From Limnohabitans sp. WS1 (GTDB lineage: Bacteria > Pseudomonadota > Gammaproteobacteria > Burkholderiales > Burkholderiaceae_C): a stretch of DNA of 64,000 nt. Below the pieces are notes generated by a model. It saw nothing but the letters and a program-made list of their open reading frames with translations. It was not told the origin of the DNA and ran no database searches. Positions within the stretch are counted from its first letter, which is position 1. Each line of letters starts with the position of its first letter. Positions 55,663-64,000 of this stretch are shown here, in pieces. The position numbers and the translations under genes are program-made. The stretch lies in contig NZ_NERU01000002.1 in assembly GCF_003063265.1 (NCBI RefSeq), positions 310,001 through 374,000 on the forward strand, written 5' to 3'.

Positions 55663-56241
55663 TCAGTGGGTGGGTTGGTAAGTGATTCGGGGCGTGCCCA
55701 GGTGCTGGGTCAAAGCACTTGGCCAGCCGCACGGGCCGGGGGGCACCCAGCCTGACCGCTTGTAGGCAGCGGTGACCAAGGCGCTGCAAATCACGCCGCC
55801 TTGGCCCTCGGTCACCTCGGTCTCGTGCGGCTCGGGCATGGGGTCATCAAACAGCCGGGCGGCCAAGCGCACCAAGCCCCAGCGGGCCAAACGCCGGATG
55901 TCTTTGAAGTCGTAATCGGCCAGGCCGTCAAGCATGTGCACCGCGTGCGCGCTGGCGGCATGGCCATCCACCCGCTCAGGGGCTGAGTAAATGTCGAGCT
56001 GGCTGTGTTGGTAGTGGCGCAAGGGCGTGTAGCGGCCACCGCCGGGGTTTTCTTCGACCACAAACACCCGCTCGATGCCGTCTATCAACACCCGGCGCAC
56101 CAAGCCCACATGGCCATGAGGCCCCATGGCCCCCATGCGCAGTGCAGCGCCATAAACGCCACGGGCATGCACGGCCACGGTGTCGCCGTTTTGCACGGCG
56201 TCACGCAGGGCGTCATAGGTCATGTAGTGTTGGGGGGTCAT
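55663..56241 (-). CDS. YiiX/NlpC-P60-like cysteine hydrolase
   Basis: A 192-aa protein of the permuted papain fold type: GDTVAVHARG...GHVGLVRR contains the His, and GQGGVICSALVTAAYKRSG the catalytic Cys. A signal peptide is absent. In tail clusters such enzymes can be peptidoglycan hydrolases of the tail tip or lysis helpers. No similarity to a phage lysozyme. Confidence 0.65.
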   Translation of the reverse strand: MTPQHYMTYDALRDAVQNGDTVAVHARGVYGAALRMGAMGPHGHVGLVRRVLIDGIERVFVVEENPGGGRYTPLRHYQHSQLDIYSAPERVDGHAASAHAVHMLDGLADYDFKDIRRLARWGLVRLAARLFDDPMPEPHETEVTEGQGGVICSALVTAAYKRSGWVPPGPCGWPSALTQHLGTPRITYQPTH

Positions 56242-56253
56242 GGTGGCATGGCC

Positions 56254-56784
56254 TTATGACTGCCCGAACTGACGCTCGGTATCGGTGATGGGGGCCAACT
56301 GCACCCGGTCTTTCCAGTCCGCATCCAGCACCTTCAGGCTGGCCAGCATGCCCAGGCCTGTGGCCAGGCCAGCGCCGTCCAGGTCAATGGTGCGGCTGCT
56401 CAAAAGGTCAGCACGCAGCGTGGCCACTTGGGCTTGCAGCTGCTGGGTCTTGGCGTCAGCGGCGGGGTTGACGGTGCCTGCAAGCAAGATGGCGGCACGC
56501 TCAGCGAAAGTGAATCGCAGGTACAGCGCACCGGCCGCAATGAGACGGCTGGGGGGCACGGGCACGGGCTCGGGTGGTGGTGCGGGTGGTGTCCAGTCCG
56601 GGTCGCGCTTGACCGTCTTTTTCTTGGCGTCGTACAGGTAGCCGTCCAACTCGGACAGACCGAAAGTGTTTTCCACGAAGGTGATGGTGGGGTTGGCCAG
56701 CTGGTGCGCTTCGAAGTCGCTGTCGTAGATGCCTTGGATCAAAACGACTTTGCCGTCTACCACGCCGATGTAAATTTTTTGCAT
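56254..56784 (-). CDS. Tail fibre-associated protein, unknown
   Basis: A 176-aa protein: N-terminal (MQKIYIGVVDGKVVLIQGIY) small beta-rich domain, a Pro-rich linker (TPPAPPPEPVPVPP), then a helical region (FTFAERAAILLAGTVN...QLQAQVATL). The latter recalls tail fibre chaperone/assembly proteins. Function not known. Confidence 0.65.
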   Translation of the reverse strand: MQKIYIGVVDGKVVLIQGIYDSDFEAHQLANPTITFVENTFGLSELDGYLYDAKKKTVKRDPDWTPPAPPPEPVPVPPSRLIAAGALYLRFTFAERAAILLAGTVNPAADAKTQQLQAQVATLRADLLSSRTIDLDGAGLATGLGMLASLKVLDADWKDRVQLAPITDTERQFGQS

Positions 56785-56794
56785 GGCGGGCTCC

Positions 56795-57208
56795 TCAGAA
56801 TTCTTCGATGACGCAAAAGCGGGCGGATGCCGATGTCATCACGATCGTTGCGCCAGCCGGAAGGTATGAAATGCGGTTGACGAAACCACGGGTATAAAGT
56901 TCAGAATATGTAACGCCACCATAACCAGCGCCAGTACTTTTAATGCCGAAAAAGTTCCCTGCCAAAGCATCTGCTGTGCTTGCAACAGGTGCGGCAGTCT
57001 GGTCCGTGCCAGAAAATTGCCCAGTTGGCATTGAAGTCGAACCGATCCCAAAAGCACCTCTCGTAACTACAGCGCTGTAAGAATTGACCGATGCGTTGAT
57101 TGAATACCGCTCCAAAATCACCTTCGCCACCCGCCCTGCCGGTACCGTGTAAACCGTGGTGGCCGTAGCACCAATGGTTACGTCAAAAACTTTGACCTGC
57201 TTTGCCAT
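56795..57208 (-). CDS. Beta-rich tail fibre-region protein, unknown
   Basis: A 137-aa protein with high Gly/Ser/Thr/Ala content and little charge, predicted beta-rich (TIGATATTVYTVPAGRVAKV). Conserved placement after the main fibre gene suggests a tip or adhesion domain. GC content is lower than that of its neighbours. No named family. Confidence 0.65.
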   Translation of the reverse strand: MAKQVKVFDVTIGATATTVYTVPAGRVAKVILERYSINASVNSYSAVVTRGAFGIGSTSMPTGQFSGTDQTAAPVASTADALAGNFFGIKSTGAGYGGVTYSELYTRGFVNRISYLPAGATIVMTSASARFCVIEEF

Positions 57209-57228
57209 AAAAATTCCTTTTCAAAAAA

Positions 57229-58020
57229 TCAAAACGCGCTGAAGGCTTCGCCGCCACCGCCCGAATTCCAAGCGGCTTTTTCAGCGTCGCTCACAACCAA
57301 ATTTGCAGACCAAGCACCCCAAGCGGTATCGAACATTTGCCGCATCACGATCTGTCCGTCATTGCCCGCAAAGCCGTAGGCAATTTGGGTCTTCCAGCGG
57401 TTGTTGTGCACCATCTGCTGCACCAGCCACCAGCCCGTGGCATTGGGTGCGCCAGTGGCGGCTGATGCCATCAAAAAGGCGTTGGCGTCGGGCGTGACGT
57501 TGAAGTCGGTCACGCTCACGCACGGCCCGGCATGGCCCCACAAGCCCACGGCCATCTTGTTGCTCCAGGCCTGCTTTTCAGCGTCGCTCACCAAGCGGTT
57601 GTTGGTGTCTTGCTTGATGATCGATGGGGGGTGCTCAGCTGGGTGCGCATAAGCGTTGGCACTGGCTTCAATGCCCGCCAACTTTTGCCGCTCAAGGTCG
57701 GTCATGAAGCGGTTGCCAGCGTCTTGCTTGATGATCGATGGGGGGTGCTCAGCCGGGTGCGAATAGGCGTTGGCCTGGGCTGCAATGCCGTCCAGCTTGG
57801 CTTTGTCGGCGGCGGCCATGAAGCCAGCGGCGGCAGCGGTGGCGGCGGCGTGGCCGTGGGTGCCCAAGGTGTTTTGCGCGGTGGCCATGGCCGTTTGCAA
57901 TGCCTTGATGGCCGCGTCGGCCAGGGTCAGGGCTTGTGCCAGGCGCAGCACGTCTTCACCCAGCAAGTTGCTGGGGTGGGGCAAGGGCATTTGCAGGTGG
58001 GGGGTTTTGTCATCGACCAT
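57229..58020 (-). CDS. Tail fibre protein
   Basis: A 263-aa protein. The coiled N-terminal region has AHA/AAA-type repeats; two copies of HPAEHPPSIIKQD (about 92 and 126) are each preceded by a short ANAYSH/ANAYAH motif and followed by related Arg/Lys-rich text. The C-terminal Trp-rich end (TGWWLVQQMVHNNRWKTQ) resembles pectate-lyase-like or short fibre tips. Likely host-receptor binding. Confidence 0.78.
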   Translation of the reverse strand: MVDDKTPHLQMPLPHPSNLLGEDVLRLAQALTLADAAIKALQTAMATAQNTLGTHGHAAATAAAAGFMAAADKAKLDGIAAQANAYSHPAEHPPSIIKQDAGNRFMTDLERQKLAGIEASANAYAHPAEHPPSIIKQDTNNRLVSDAEKQAWSNKMAVGLWGHAGPCVSVTDFNVTPDANAFLMASAATGAPNATGWWLVQQMVHNNRWKTQIAYGFAGNDGQIVMRQMFDTAWGAWSANLVVSDAEKAAWNSGGGGEAFSAF

Positions 58021-58038
58021 GTGTCGTGTCCTTGGGGG

Positions 58039-61000
58039 TTACAGGATCACCACGCGCAGGTTGTGCACGGTGGGGCGTTGGGTGTGGGTGCCGCTCAGGC
58101 TCAGGCGCACGCGCAGGCGGTCGGCGTCGATGCTGGCCAGCTCGTAAGTCAGCTCCAGCACGCCCACTTGGTGGGGGCTTTGGCTGGTGTAGGGCACGCT
58201 GACCCAGGCGCCTGCAGTGCCTTGGCCGTTGCCAGTGTTGGTGCCGGTCACGGCTTGCACTTGCACGCTGCAGCCGCTGCCGTCGGGCAGGTTGGCTTCC
58301 AAAATGATGCGCACTTTGCAGCTGCCCCCGGCGGTGATCAGGGGGGTGATGTAGTCGCCGCTGGTTTGCAAGCTGCCTGCCACAAGCTGCACGCTGGGCT
58401 CTAGCACAGCGCCCAGGCTGGCACTGCCGCGCAGGCGGGCTTGCACATTGACTTTGCCGCTGTAGCGCTGGGGCAGGCGCAGCACTTGGCCGGCGGCGGC
58501 GGTGTAGCGGGTCTTGTCGTCCAGCGTCAGCACAAAGTCGCCGGTGGCGGTGGCGGTGGGTTGGTGCACATGGGCGCTGATCATCAAGTCGCTGGCGTCC
58601 ACCACGGGCACGGTGCCCAGGTCAATCAGGTGCTCGGGGTTTTTGTAGTTCACGCCCAAAAGGCCAAAGGTCAGGTCGGCCCCTTGGTGGGGCGTCCAGG
58701 TAGCCGCGTTGCTGCTGCTGAGCAGCACGCCCACGGTGTAGGGCTGGCTGGTCACCCAGCGGCCGGTGCTTTTGTCCCACTTGCCCAGTTCGGCAATGCT
58801 GGCAGCGGTGATCGCGTCGTCGCACAGCAGCACCAGGGCGTATTCGGTGTTGGCGTCCAACAGCACGGGCGGCCATGTCACGCGGGTGGCTTGGCCAGCG
58901 GGGGCCATGTCCACGGTCAGCACGCGGGTCTCAGACAAGATGCGGGGGCTGGGGTAGCCGTGGTCGGTCTCGCGCAGCTGAACCAGCACGTTGGCACCTT
59001 TGGCACCATTGCGTTCGGCAAACCACACGTCCACCCCGGCCACTTGGGTGGCCACCGACAGCGTCAGGGTTTGGGCCAGGGGGTCAACGCGCTGGTACCA
59101 AACTTTGGTCACTTGCTGCGCTTCGCGTGCCACGGCGGTGCCCTGGCCCACAAACAGGGCACTGGCGCTGCTGCCCCCACTGCCCGCAATGGCCACGGTC
59201 TTGGTGCCTGCAGGCACGCGGGGGGGGATTTTGAATTTGGCTTGCAGCCGCCCGTTGGCGTCGGCCACGGCGGGGGTTTTGCCGTCAAGCAGTGTGGGCG
59301 TGAGGGTGATGTCGTCAAAGCTCAGCCGGGTGACGGCTTCGCCCGGGCCAAAGGCGCAGTCAATTTGCACGTCAATTTCGCGCAAAAAGGCCAGCGCGGT
59401 GGCGGTTTCTTTCAGCGTCATAGTGCTTGTGCTGCGGCTCGTTTCGCGGGCGCTGTTGCCAGATCCTTCAAAAAAGCTTTGCGACAGCGGGCTGGCCCAT
59501 TGGGTGGTCACTTCGCTCCAGCGGTCCACGGCGGGGCTCAGCGTCATGTCCACGGGTAGCTTGTCAAAAGTGCTGTAGGGGTTGATCAACATGCTGCCGG
59601 TGTTGGACCACTGCCCCAACACGGTGACATGGGTGTGCGGAATGTATTGCCGCTGTGTCAACGCGCCCACTTGCGTCACGGTCACAGCCACGGGCAGTTG
59701 CAGCGCGCCGTGCATGACGGCGGCGGTTTGGGGCTGGCCCGCATCGCGCATGTCATTGTTCAAGAACGGGTCGGCAAACAGGCCTTTTTTAATGCCGGTG
59801 TGGCGGCCTGCCATGTCCAGTGCCAGGCGCATTTCGGCTTGGTCCACACGCAGGGTGTCCAAGCGGTTGGCGTAGTCGCTCAGGGTCTGCATGTCCACCA
59901 TGCGCACGCCGTCGGGCACCAGGCGGCGGTCGGCGTCCCAGCTTTGGTACACGGTGGCCAGGCTCAGTGATCCTTGGGGCACGCGGGGGGGCTGGGGTGA
60001 CCATTCGGCGCTCACGCCTGCAATCCAGTCAAAGCGGCCGTCGGCACTCATAACCAATCGGTCCCACCGGCGCAGGGCGGCGGTGTAGCTCAGCAAAATC
60101 TGTGTGCCTTCCAGCGCGCCGCTCAGGGTGCAGCTGCGGCTGCTCACGTTGCTCAGCGTGGCGGTGATGATGTGCTGGTAGGTCACCACATAGGTGCTGC
60201 CCGGTGCGGGTTCGGCCCCGCCGGGTGACCAGTCCACCCGCCCGGCGGTGAGCTTGAAGTCAGCCGTGGGCGCAAAGGTGGTGGCACCTTGGGTGATTTT
60301 TTCAATCTTGATGACGCTGCCGTCGGGCAGGGGGTCGGCCGTGCCCTCAAAGCTGCCGTGGGTCACAGTCTTTTCGCTGCGCACGGTGATGCGTGCGGTG
60401 GGCGTGCCCAGCATGGGCCAGCGGTCAAAGTTGATGACTTGCGCGGCCACACCGGTGCTGGTGTGCGGCTCGCTGTCCACAGTCAGCAAATCGGGCTTGG
60501 CTTTGTAGACCATGCGGCGGCTCGATGGCATTTCGAGCGATCGGCCTGCAATGCGCACCGCACCTTCACCAATGGTGTAGACCTGGTCGCCGTCGGGTGT
60601 GTCGGGGCTTTGCACCACGTGCATGCCGCGCACGATGTAATGGCCGCCCACGCTGTCTTGGTCGTAGCGCTCAATGGCTCGGCTAATGGAGTCGATGAAC
60701 GGCGGCGCTTCGCGGGGGCGCAGCTGCCCGTCTTCGATGACAAACAACGGGTAAAAATTGCCTTCTTGTTTGTTGGACTGGCCCCACACCACACGCACGC
60801 GCTCACGGTCGGCACCGGGCATGGCGTAGCCGTGCATGCCCAAAGCGGGGTTGAGCAAAGCGGGGTCTTCGTCGGCGGTGATGCGCTCGGTGGTGAGCCA
60901 CACCCCAATGGTCACCAGCCCGGTGACAGAGATCTGCAGGTCAGCCGCTGGCACATGGCGCACGGCCCCGGCAATGTAGACCTGACCGGCTTGGCAGGCA

Positions 61001-61209
61001 GCGGTACCGGTGCTGGCGTTGACGGTGCAGCTGGCCCCGGCCACCAGGTCGCCTTCTTTGAAAATGCGGTCGGCCACGGCACGCAGGCGCTGCCCGATGA
61101 TGGACTGCATTTCGTTCAATTCGGCCGACTGCAAGATGCGGTCGGGCCGGAACAGCAGCCGGTCATACCCCTTGGCGGGGTCGTGCGGGTTGTAGGTCTC
61201 GTCAATCAT
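58039..61209 (-). CDS. Large DUF4815-type tail/baseplate protein
   Basis: A 1056-aa protein. The N-terminal 330 residues (YNPHDPAKGYDRLLFRPDRILQ) fit the DUF4815 family of phage baseplate/fibre proteins; the C-terminal half is beta-rich. The start MIDETYNP was chosen since the longer frame adds 15 residues that overlap the upstream gene. It may link the fibres to the baseplate. Confidence 0.8.
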   Translation of the reverse strand: MIDETYNPHDPAKGYDRLLFRPDRILQSAELNEMQSIIGQRLRAVADRIFKEGDLVAGASCTVNASTGTAACQAGQVYIAGAVRHVPAADLQISVTGLVTIGVWLTTERITADEDPALLNPALGMHGYAMPGADRERVRVVWGQSNKQEGNFYPLFVIEDGQLRPREAPPFIDSISRAIERYDQDSVGGHYIVRGMHVVQSPDTPDGDQVYTIGEGAVRIAGRSLEMPSSRRMVYKAKPDLLTVDSEPHTSTGVAAQVINFDRWPMLGTPTARITVRSEKTVTHGSFEGTADPLPDGSVIKIEKITQGATTFAPTADFKLTAGRVDWSPGGAEPAPGSTYVVTYQHIITATLSNVSSRSCTLSGALEGTQILLSYTAALRRWDRLVMSADGRFDWIAGVSAEWSPQPPRVPQGSLSLATVYQSWDADRRLVPDGVRMVDMQTLSDYANRLDTLRVDQAEMRLALDMAGRHTGIKKGLFADPFLNNDMRDAGQPQTAAVMHGALQLPVAVTVTQVGALTQRQYIPHTHVTVLGQWSNTGSMLINPYSTFDKLPVDMTLSPAVDRWSEVTTQWASPLSQSFFEGSGNSARETSRSTSTMTLKETATALAFLREIDVQIDCAFGPGEAVTRLSFDDITLTPTLLDGKTPAVADANGRLQAKFKIPPRVPAGTKTVAIAGSGGSSASALFVGQGTAVAREAQQVTKVWYQRVDPLAQTLTLSVATQVAGVDVWFAERNGAKGANVLVQLRETDHGYPSPRILSETRVLTVDMAPAGQATRVTWPPVLLDANTEYALVLLCDDAITAASIAELGKWDKSTGRWVTSQPYTVGVLLSSSNAATWTPHQGADLTFGLLGVNYKNPEHLIDLGTVPVVDASDLMISAHVHQPTATATGDFVLTLDDKTRYTAAAGQVLRLPQRYSGKVNVQARLRGSASLGAVLEPSVQLVAGSLQTSGDYITPLITAGGSCKVRIILEANLPDGSGCSVQVQAVTGTNTGNGQGTAGAWVSVPYTSQSPHQVGVLELTYELASIDADRLRVRLSLSGTHTQRPTVHNLRVVIL

Positions 61210-61231
61210 GGGGCAAGGGTCTGGCGTGAAA

Positions 61232-61714
61232 TTAGAAGGGCAGCACGTACTCAAACACCTGGCGCACGGTGTTCACGCGGGGGAAGGCCTTGACGTATTC
61301 GACGGCGTACAGGTCGCCCGGGGTCAGCAAATCACCCGGGGCGTAATAGGTTTGGGTGGCGGGCACGGTGGTCTTGAGCGTGGTGCCTGCCAAGATGCCC
61401 AGCTCTCGAATGCTTTTGCCCACGGCATCGCCAAAGTCAAAAACAAATTTGAGATAGACCAAATCGGTGGGGGTCGCGCTCAGGTTGTATTTGCCCGAGG
61501 ACAGTTCGACGGTGCCAGTGGCGGATGCAACGGCATACGACACGGTTTGTGCTTTGCGTCGGCCCAGCTCGGCCAACAAAGCGGTGGCGGTGGTGGGCTC
61601 AACGGGGGGCGTGGCGTCCCATGCGGCAGAGCCTTCGCCCCAGGCCAAAAAGATGGGCAGGCTTGCAAATTCTTTGGCCAACAAGATTCGGCCGGCGCGT
61701 TGTAAAGATGACAT
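61232..61714 (-). CDS. Phage tail protein, unknown
   Basis: A 160-aa protein (MSSLQRAGRILLAKEFASLP...) with beta-rich C-terminal region ending VNTVRQVFEYVLPF. Proteins of this kind lie between gpI and the large fibre protein in several Burkholderiales P2-like phages. Function unknown. Confidence 0.7.
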   Translation of the reverse strand: MSSLQRAGRILLAKEFASLPIFLAWGEGSAAWDATPPVEPTTATALLAELGRRKAQTVSYAVASATGTVELSSGKYNLSATPTDLVYLKFVFDFGDAVGKSIRELGILAGTTLKTTVPATQTYYAPGDLLTPGDLYAVEYVKAFPRVNTVRQVFEYVLPF

Positions 61715-61780
61715 GGTGGGGTGCCTTTCGGTGAGGTGGGTGTGTTTTGCTGAAGGGGTGGATCTGCGTGTTCAGGGCGC

Positions 61781-63733
61781 TCAGGCCGTCAAGGTGCTGG
61801 CCCGGCGGTCCAGTGGCAGGCCCCATCGTTCGGTGTTTGACCAGGTCTTGCTGGACCAGCCCAGCGGGGTAAAGCGCTCGGGCCAAAGCGTTTGGCGGGT
61901 GTGGGCGTGGTCGCTGCTGCCCAGCGTGCGCACCCAGCTGGCGCACACGCTGCCCCATTGCGCCCAGGCGCTGGATGTTGTGACCGCCATGGGGGCTGCA
62001 GGTGTAGCGCTGCTTTGCAGGGCTTGTGTTGTGGCCGCTTGCAAGGCGTCTGCGCGGGGTGTCAGGGCGCTGGTGTCGCCCAGGCTTTGCTGGGTGGCGG
62101 GGCTGGCCGTGGTGCTGGTGCTCAGTGGCAGGGCGCTGGTGCTTTGCGCTTGGCTTGTGGGCAGGGGGGCCACGGCGGCAGTGTTGGCGGTACCGCTTTG
62201 CAGGGTCAGTGTGCTGTTGGGCTCAAGGGCGTCGCCCGTGCGCAGCGCGGTGCTGGTGTCACCCAGGCTTTGCTGGGTGACGGGGCTGGCCGTGGTGCTG
62301 GTGCCCAGCGGCAGGGCGCTGGTGCTTTGGGCCATGCCGGTGGGCAAGGGGGGCACGGCGGCGGCGGTGCCATCGCCGCTTTGCAGGGCTTGTGTGCTGT
62401 TGGGCTCAAGGGCATCGCCCGTGCGCAGTGCCGTGGTGGTATCGCCTTGGCTTTGCTGGGTGGCGGTGCTGGCGGTGGTGCTGGTGCCCAGCGGCAGGGC
62501 GCTGGTGCTTTGCGCTTGGCTTGTGGGCAAGGGGGGCACGGCGGCGGCGGTGCCATCGCCGCTTTGCAGGGCCAGTGTGCTGTTGGGCTCAAGGGCATCG
62601 CCCGTGCGCAGCGCGGTGGTGGTGTCGCCTTGGCTTTGTTGGGTGGCGGGGCTGGCGGTGGTGCTGGTGCCCAGCGGCAGGGCGATGGTGCTTTGCGCTT
62701 CGCCTTGGGCTTGGGTGTCGCGCAGGGCTTGCGTGTCGGCCAGGGCCAGGGTGCTGTCTTGTGTTTCGCTGCGGGCGCTGTCGGCACCGGTCAGCCAGTG
62801 GCCCAGCCAGCTTTTGTCGTCGTCCCAGCCGGGCTGGGGGGCTCGCTCGGGCAGGCCTTGGCTGTGCGCGTTGCAGGTGCTTTGGGCCAGGGCGGGCAGC
62901 TCGCGCAGCAAGGTGGTGCTGTACAGGGCTTGCGCTTCAGAGGGCGTGGCCGTCAGGGTGGCCATGGGGGTTTGGTTGCCGTGCAGCTGCAGGCCGTTGC
63001 CGTCCATGCCCGGTGCCCAGGTGCTCAGGCCCCAGCCACCGCCGGTGGCCCAACGCAGGGTGCCTGCAGCGCGGTGGGGCAGGCGGTCTGATCGCCAGGC
63101 GGCGTGCGTCCAGTCCACAGCGCCTTCGGGTTGCTTGGGCAGCAGGCGGCGGTGCCAGCTGACAAAGCTGACTTTCAGCGCGCCGGTGCTGGTGTTCACC
63201 CAGGCGCCGCTGTCGGTGTCCAGCATGGCTTGGTCCAGCGGCTGTCCACCGTCCAGGCGCAGGGCGCGCAGGTCCCAGCCGTGGTACACGCGGTAAAAGT
63301 GCACATGCAGCGGGATGCTGTGGCGCACCAAACGGGCCACCACTTCCAGCTCTTCGGCGCTGGCCACGCGGCCCAGGTCAATGTGCAGGTAGGGGCCTTC
63401 TTCTTCGAGCACCACGTTGGTGGTGTAGCCCAGCCAGCCCAGCACGCGGCGCACAGCGGCGGCGCTGCCGCGCTCCCGCAGCCAGGGCACACCGGCTTCA
63501 AGCAGGGCGTCAATGTCTGCAAATTGGTCGGCAAAGGGGCTCAGGCCCCATTCAGCGGCAAGCCATGGTTTGTGGCTGGGGTGGTTGCCGGTGTGGGCGC
63601 TGTCGGCTTGCACTTGGCTCAGCAGGCTGTCCCACTGGGGGCATTGCTCATCAATCAGCTTTTCCAGCGCTGAGCTGCCCGATGGCAGCAAGCTGGTGCG
63701 GGTGGGGCGGCGGTCCATGACGGGGGCGGTCAT
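61781..63733 (-). CDS. I: P2 gpI-like baseplate protein with long repeat extension
   Basis: A 650-aa protein. The first ~170 residues are gpI-like (LLPSGSSALEKLIDEQCPQW; LSPFADQFADIDALLEAGVP WLRERG; LEEEGPYLHID). P2 gpI is 176 aa, so ~480 residues are extra. These include about four 61-residue repeats (e.g. STSALPLGTSTTAS...LRTGDALEPNST) rich in Thr/Ala/Ser and a distinct C-terminal end. It overlaps gpJ by four bases. The extension may act as a spacer or tail fibre. Confidence 0.88.
   Translation of the reverse strand: MTAPVMDRRPTRTSLLPSGSSALEKLIDEQCPQWDSLLSQVQADSAHTGNHPSHKPWLAAEWGLSPFADQFADIDALLEAGVPWLRERGSAAAVRRVLGWLGYTTNVVLEEEGPYLHIDLGRVASAEELEVVARLVRHSIPLHVHFYRVYHGWDLRALRLDGGQPLDQAMLDTDSGAWVNTSTGALKVSFVSWHRRLLPKQPEGAVDWTHAAWRSDRLPHRAAGTLRWATGGGWGLSTWAPGMDGNGLQLHGNQTPMATLTATPSEAQALYSTTLLRELPALAQSTCNAHSQGLPERAPQPGWDDDKSWLGHWLTGADSARSETQDSTLALADTQALRDTQAQGEAQSTIALPLGTSTTASPATQQSQGDTTTALRTGDALEPNSTLALQSGDGTAAAVPPLPTSQAQSTSALPLGTSTTASTATQQSQGDTTTALRTGDALEPNSTQALQSGDGTAAAVPPLPTGMAQSTSALPLGTSTTASPVTQQSLGDTSTALRTGDALEPNSTLTLQSGTANTAAVAPLPTSQAQSTSALPLSTSTTASPATQQSLGDTSALTPRADALQAATTQALQSSATPAAPMAVTTSSAWAQWGSVCASWVRTLGSSDHAHTRQTLWPERFTPLGWSSKTWSNTERWGLPLDRRASTLTA
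61975..62770. repeat. 183-bp tandem repeats in gpI
   Basis: Anchors such as [CT][AT]GGCTTTGCTGGGTG recur at 62081, 62264, 62447 and 62630, exactly 183 bp apart (61 codons). The middle copies are nearly identical; the flanking ones are diverged. In-frame copy number change by recombination is likely. Confidence 0.85.
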
Positions 63734-64000
63734 GCTTGCACGCCTTTGTCAATCAAGCGCACCACGCCCGGTACCGGAAATTCGTTCGATGCCAGGGGTG
63801 TGCTTTCGGCCGGTTCGGTGTCGCCCACAAAGCGCACAGCGGCCACGCCGTCGGTGTGCAGTTGGGCGGTGATCCAGCTGCGGGCCACGTTGCCCCCCAA
63901 TTTGGCATGTCCGGACAGCGCGGTTTGCAGCCGGGTGGTGAGGCGTTGGGCCAAGTCAAGCGGGGCTGCGGCCGTGCGCCAAATGTGCGCGTGCACGTCA
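63730..64000 (-). CDS. J: P2 gpJ-like baseplate protein, C-terminal end (cut by window)
   Basis: The last ~90 residues of a protein that enters from the right edge; no start is in the window. The end (LASNEFPVPGVVRLID) resembles the gpJ C-terminus, and gene order J-I fits P2. Its stop overlaps the gpI start (ATGA). Confidence 0.75.
   Translation of the reverse strand, partial: DVHAHIWRTAAAPLDLAQRLTTRLQTALSGHAKLGGNVARSWITAQLHTDGVAAVRFVGDTEPAESTPLASNEFPVPGVVRLIDKGVQA

Larger units (their letters stand above)
35076..64000. mobile_element. P2-like (Peduovirus-related) prophage, left ~29 kb, continues past window
   Basis: Integrase next to a tRNA, a leftward early operon, a CI-like repressor facing it, and P2-type tail genes D, U, T, E/E', FII, FI, I and J in the P2 order. 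Replication differs from P2: a TOPRIM primase/helicase replaces a rolling-circle gpA. Capsid, terminase, lysis genes and the right attachment site are not in the window. No broken phage gene was seen, so it may be functional. Confidence 0.9.

Noticed and set aside
61975..62770. CRISPR-like array
   Set aside because: The 183-bp units are contiguous, coding and in frame with no spacer pattern or cas genes. The 10-bp repeats at 53041-53100 likewise have no spacers.
61467..63296. Long rightward frames (609 and 399 codons) opposite gpI
   Set aside because: They mirror the 183-bp repeats and consist of low-complexity Gly/Ala/Val/Arg text. The leftward frame matches gpI and sits in the P2 gene order.

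Overview
The window is high-GC chromosomal DNA of a betaproteobacterium, most likely order Burkholderiales, family Comamonadaceae. I infer this from the style of the isc operon, the intracellular PHB depolymerase, the TRAP transporter with a Cox-type molybdenum hydroxylase, and the propionyl-CoA/methylmalonyl-CoA operon. Genus cannot be fixed from the sequence alone. About 35 kb of host chromosome is followed by about 29 kb of a P2-like prophage that runs off the right edge.

Host part. (1) 75-1448, minus: an NfeD/SPFH (QmcA-like) membrane pair. (2) 2181-6753, minus: a SRPBCC(CoxG)-FAD-[2Fe-2S]-molybdopterin operon for a CO-dehydrogenase-like hydroxylase that is probably not a true CODH. It diverges from a TetR regulator, with two related operator-like sites between them, and a DctPQM TRAP transporter follows the regulator (7677-10729). 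This looks like one uptake-plus-hydroxylation module for an unknown organic substrate. (3) An IS3-type remnant and dusA. (4) 12655-22642: a GntR/FCD regulator diverging from methylmalonyl-CoA mutase, meaB, propionyl-CoA carboxylase beta and alpha, and an epimerase-like VOC protein. A four-gene accessory cassette (an RHH-like ORF, vapB, vapC and an AT-rich DUF5677-like gene) sits between the mutase and meaB, with overlapping start/stop junctions throughout the cassette. (5) 22764-28725: RnfB-like ferredoxin, a PHB depolymerase with a basic Ala/Pro/Lys tail, an aromatic/aspartate aminotransferase and uvrB. (6) 28838-34192: iscR-iscS-iscU-iscA-hscB-hscA-fdx with an IscR type-1 site in front, then dnaQ.

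Prophage. It abuts tRNA-Val(CAC) at 35001, with the integrase gene next to the tRNA 3' end. A leftward early operon (44819 down to 35182) carries Arc-like, CII-like and Ogr-like regulators, a large TOPRIM primase/helicase, a run of small ATGA-coupled genes including two (56 and 43 codons) that are easily missed, a C5-cytosine methyltransferase, an AlpA-like DNA-binding protein and the integrase. A divergent rightward operon has a CI-like repressor followed by probable lysogenic-conversion genes: a zinc-ribbon membrane protein, a Cys-rich secreted protein, a HipA-like kinase and its 291-aa partner. It ends in a terminator inside the convergent gene D. From 47897 to the window end the P2-type tail genes run leftward: D, U, T, E' and E (with a TTTTTTG -1 slippery site), FII, FI, then a lipoprotein, an NlpC/YiiX-like hydrolase, tail-fibre genes, a DUF4815-type protein, a gpI carrying a long 61-residue-repeat extension, and the end of gpJ.

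Most notable for follow-up are the vapBC cassette inside the propionate operon, the HipA-like kinase pair, the repeat-bearing gpI, the six 10-bp tandem repeats next to a strong hairpin at 53 kb, the E/E' frameshift, and the Cox-like hydroxylase of unknown substrate.
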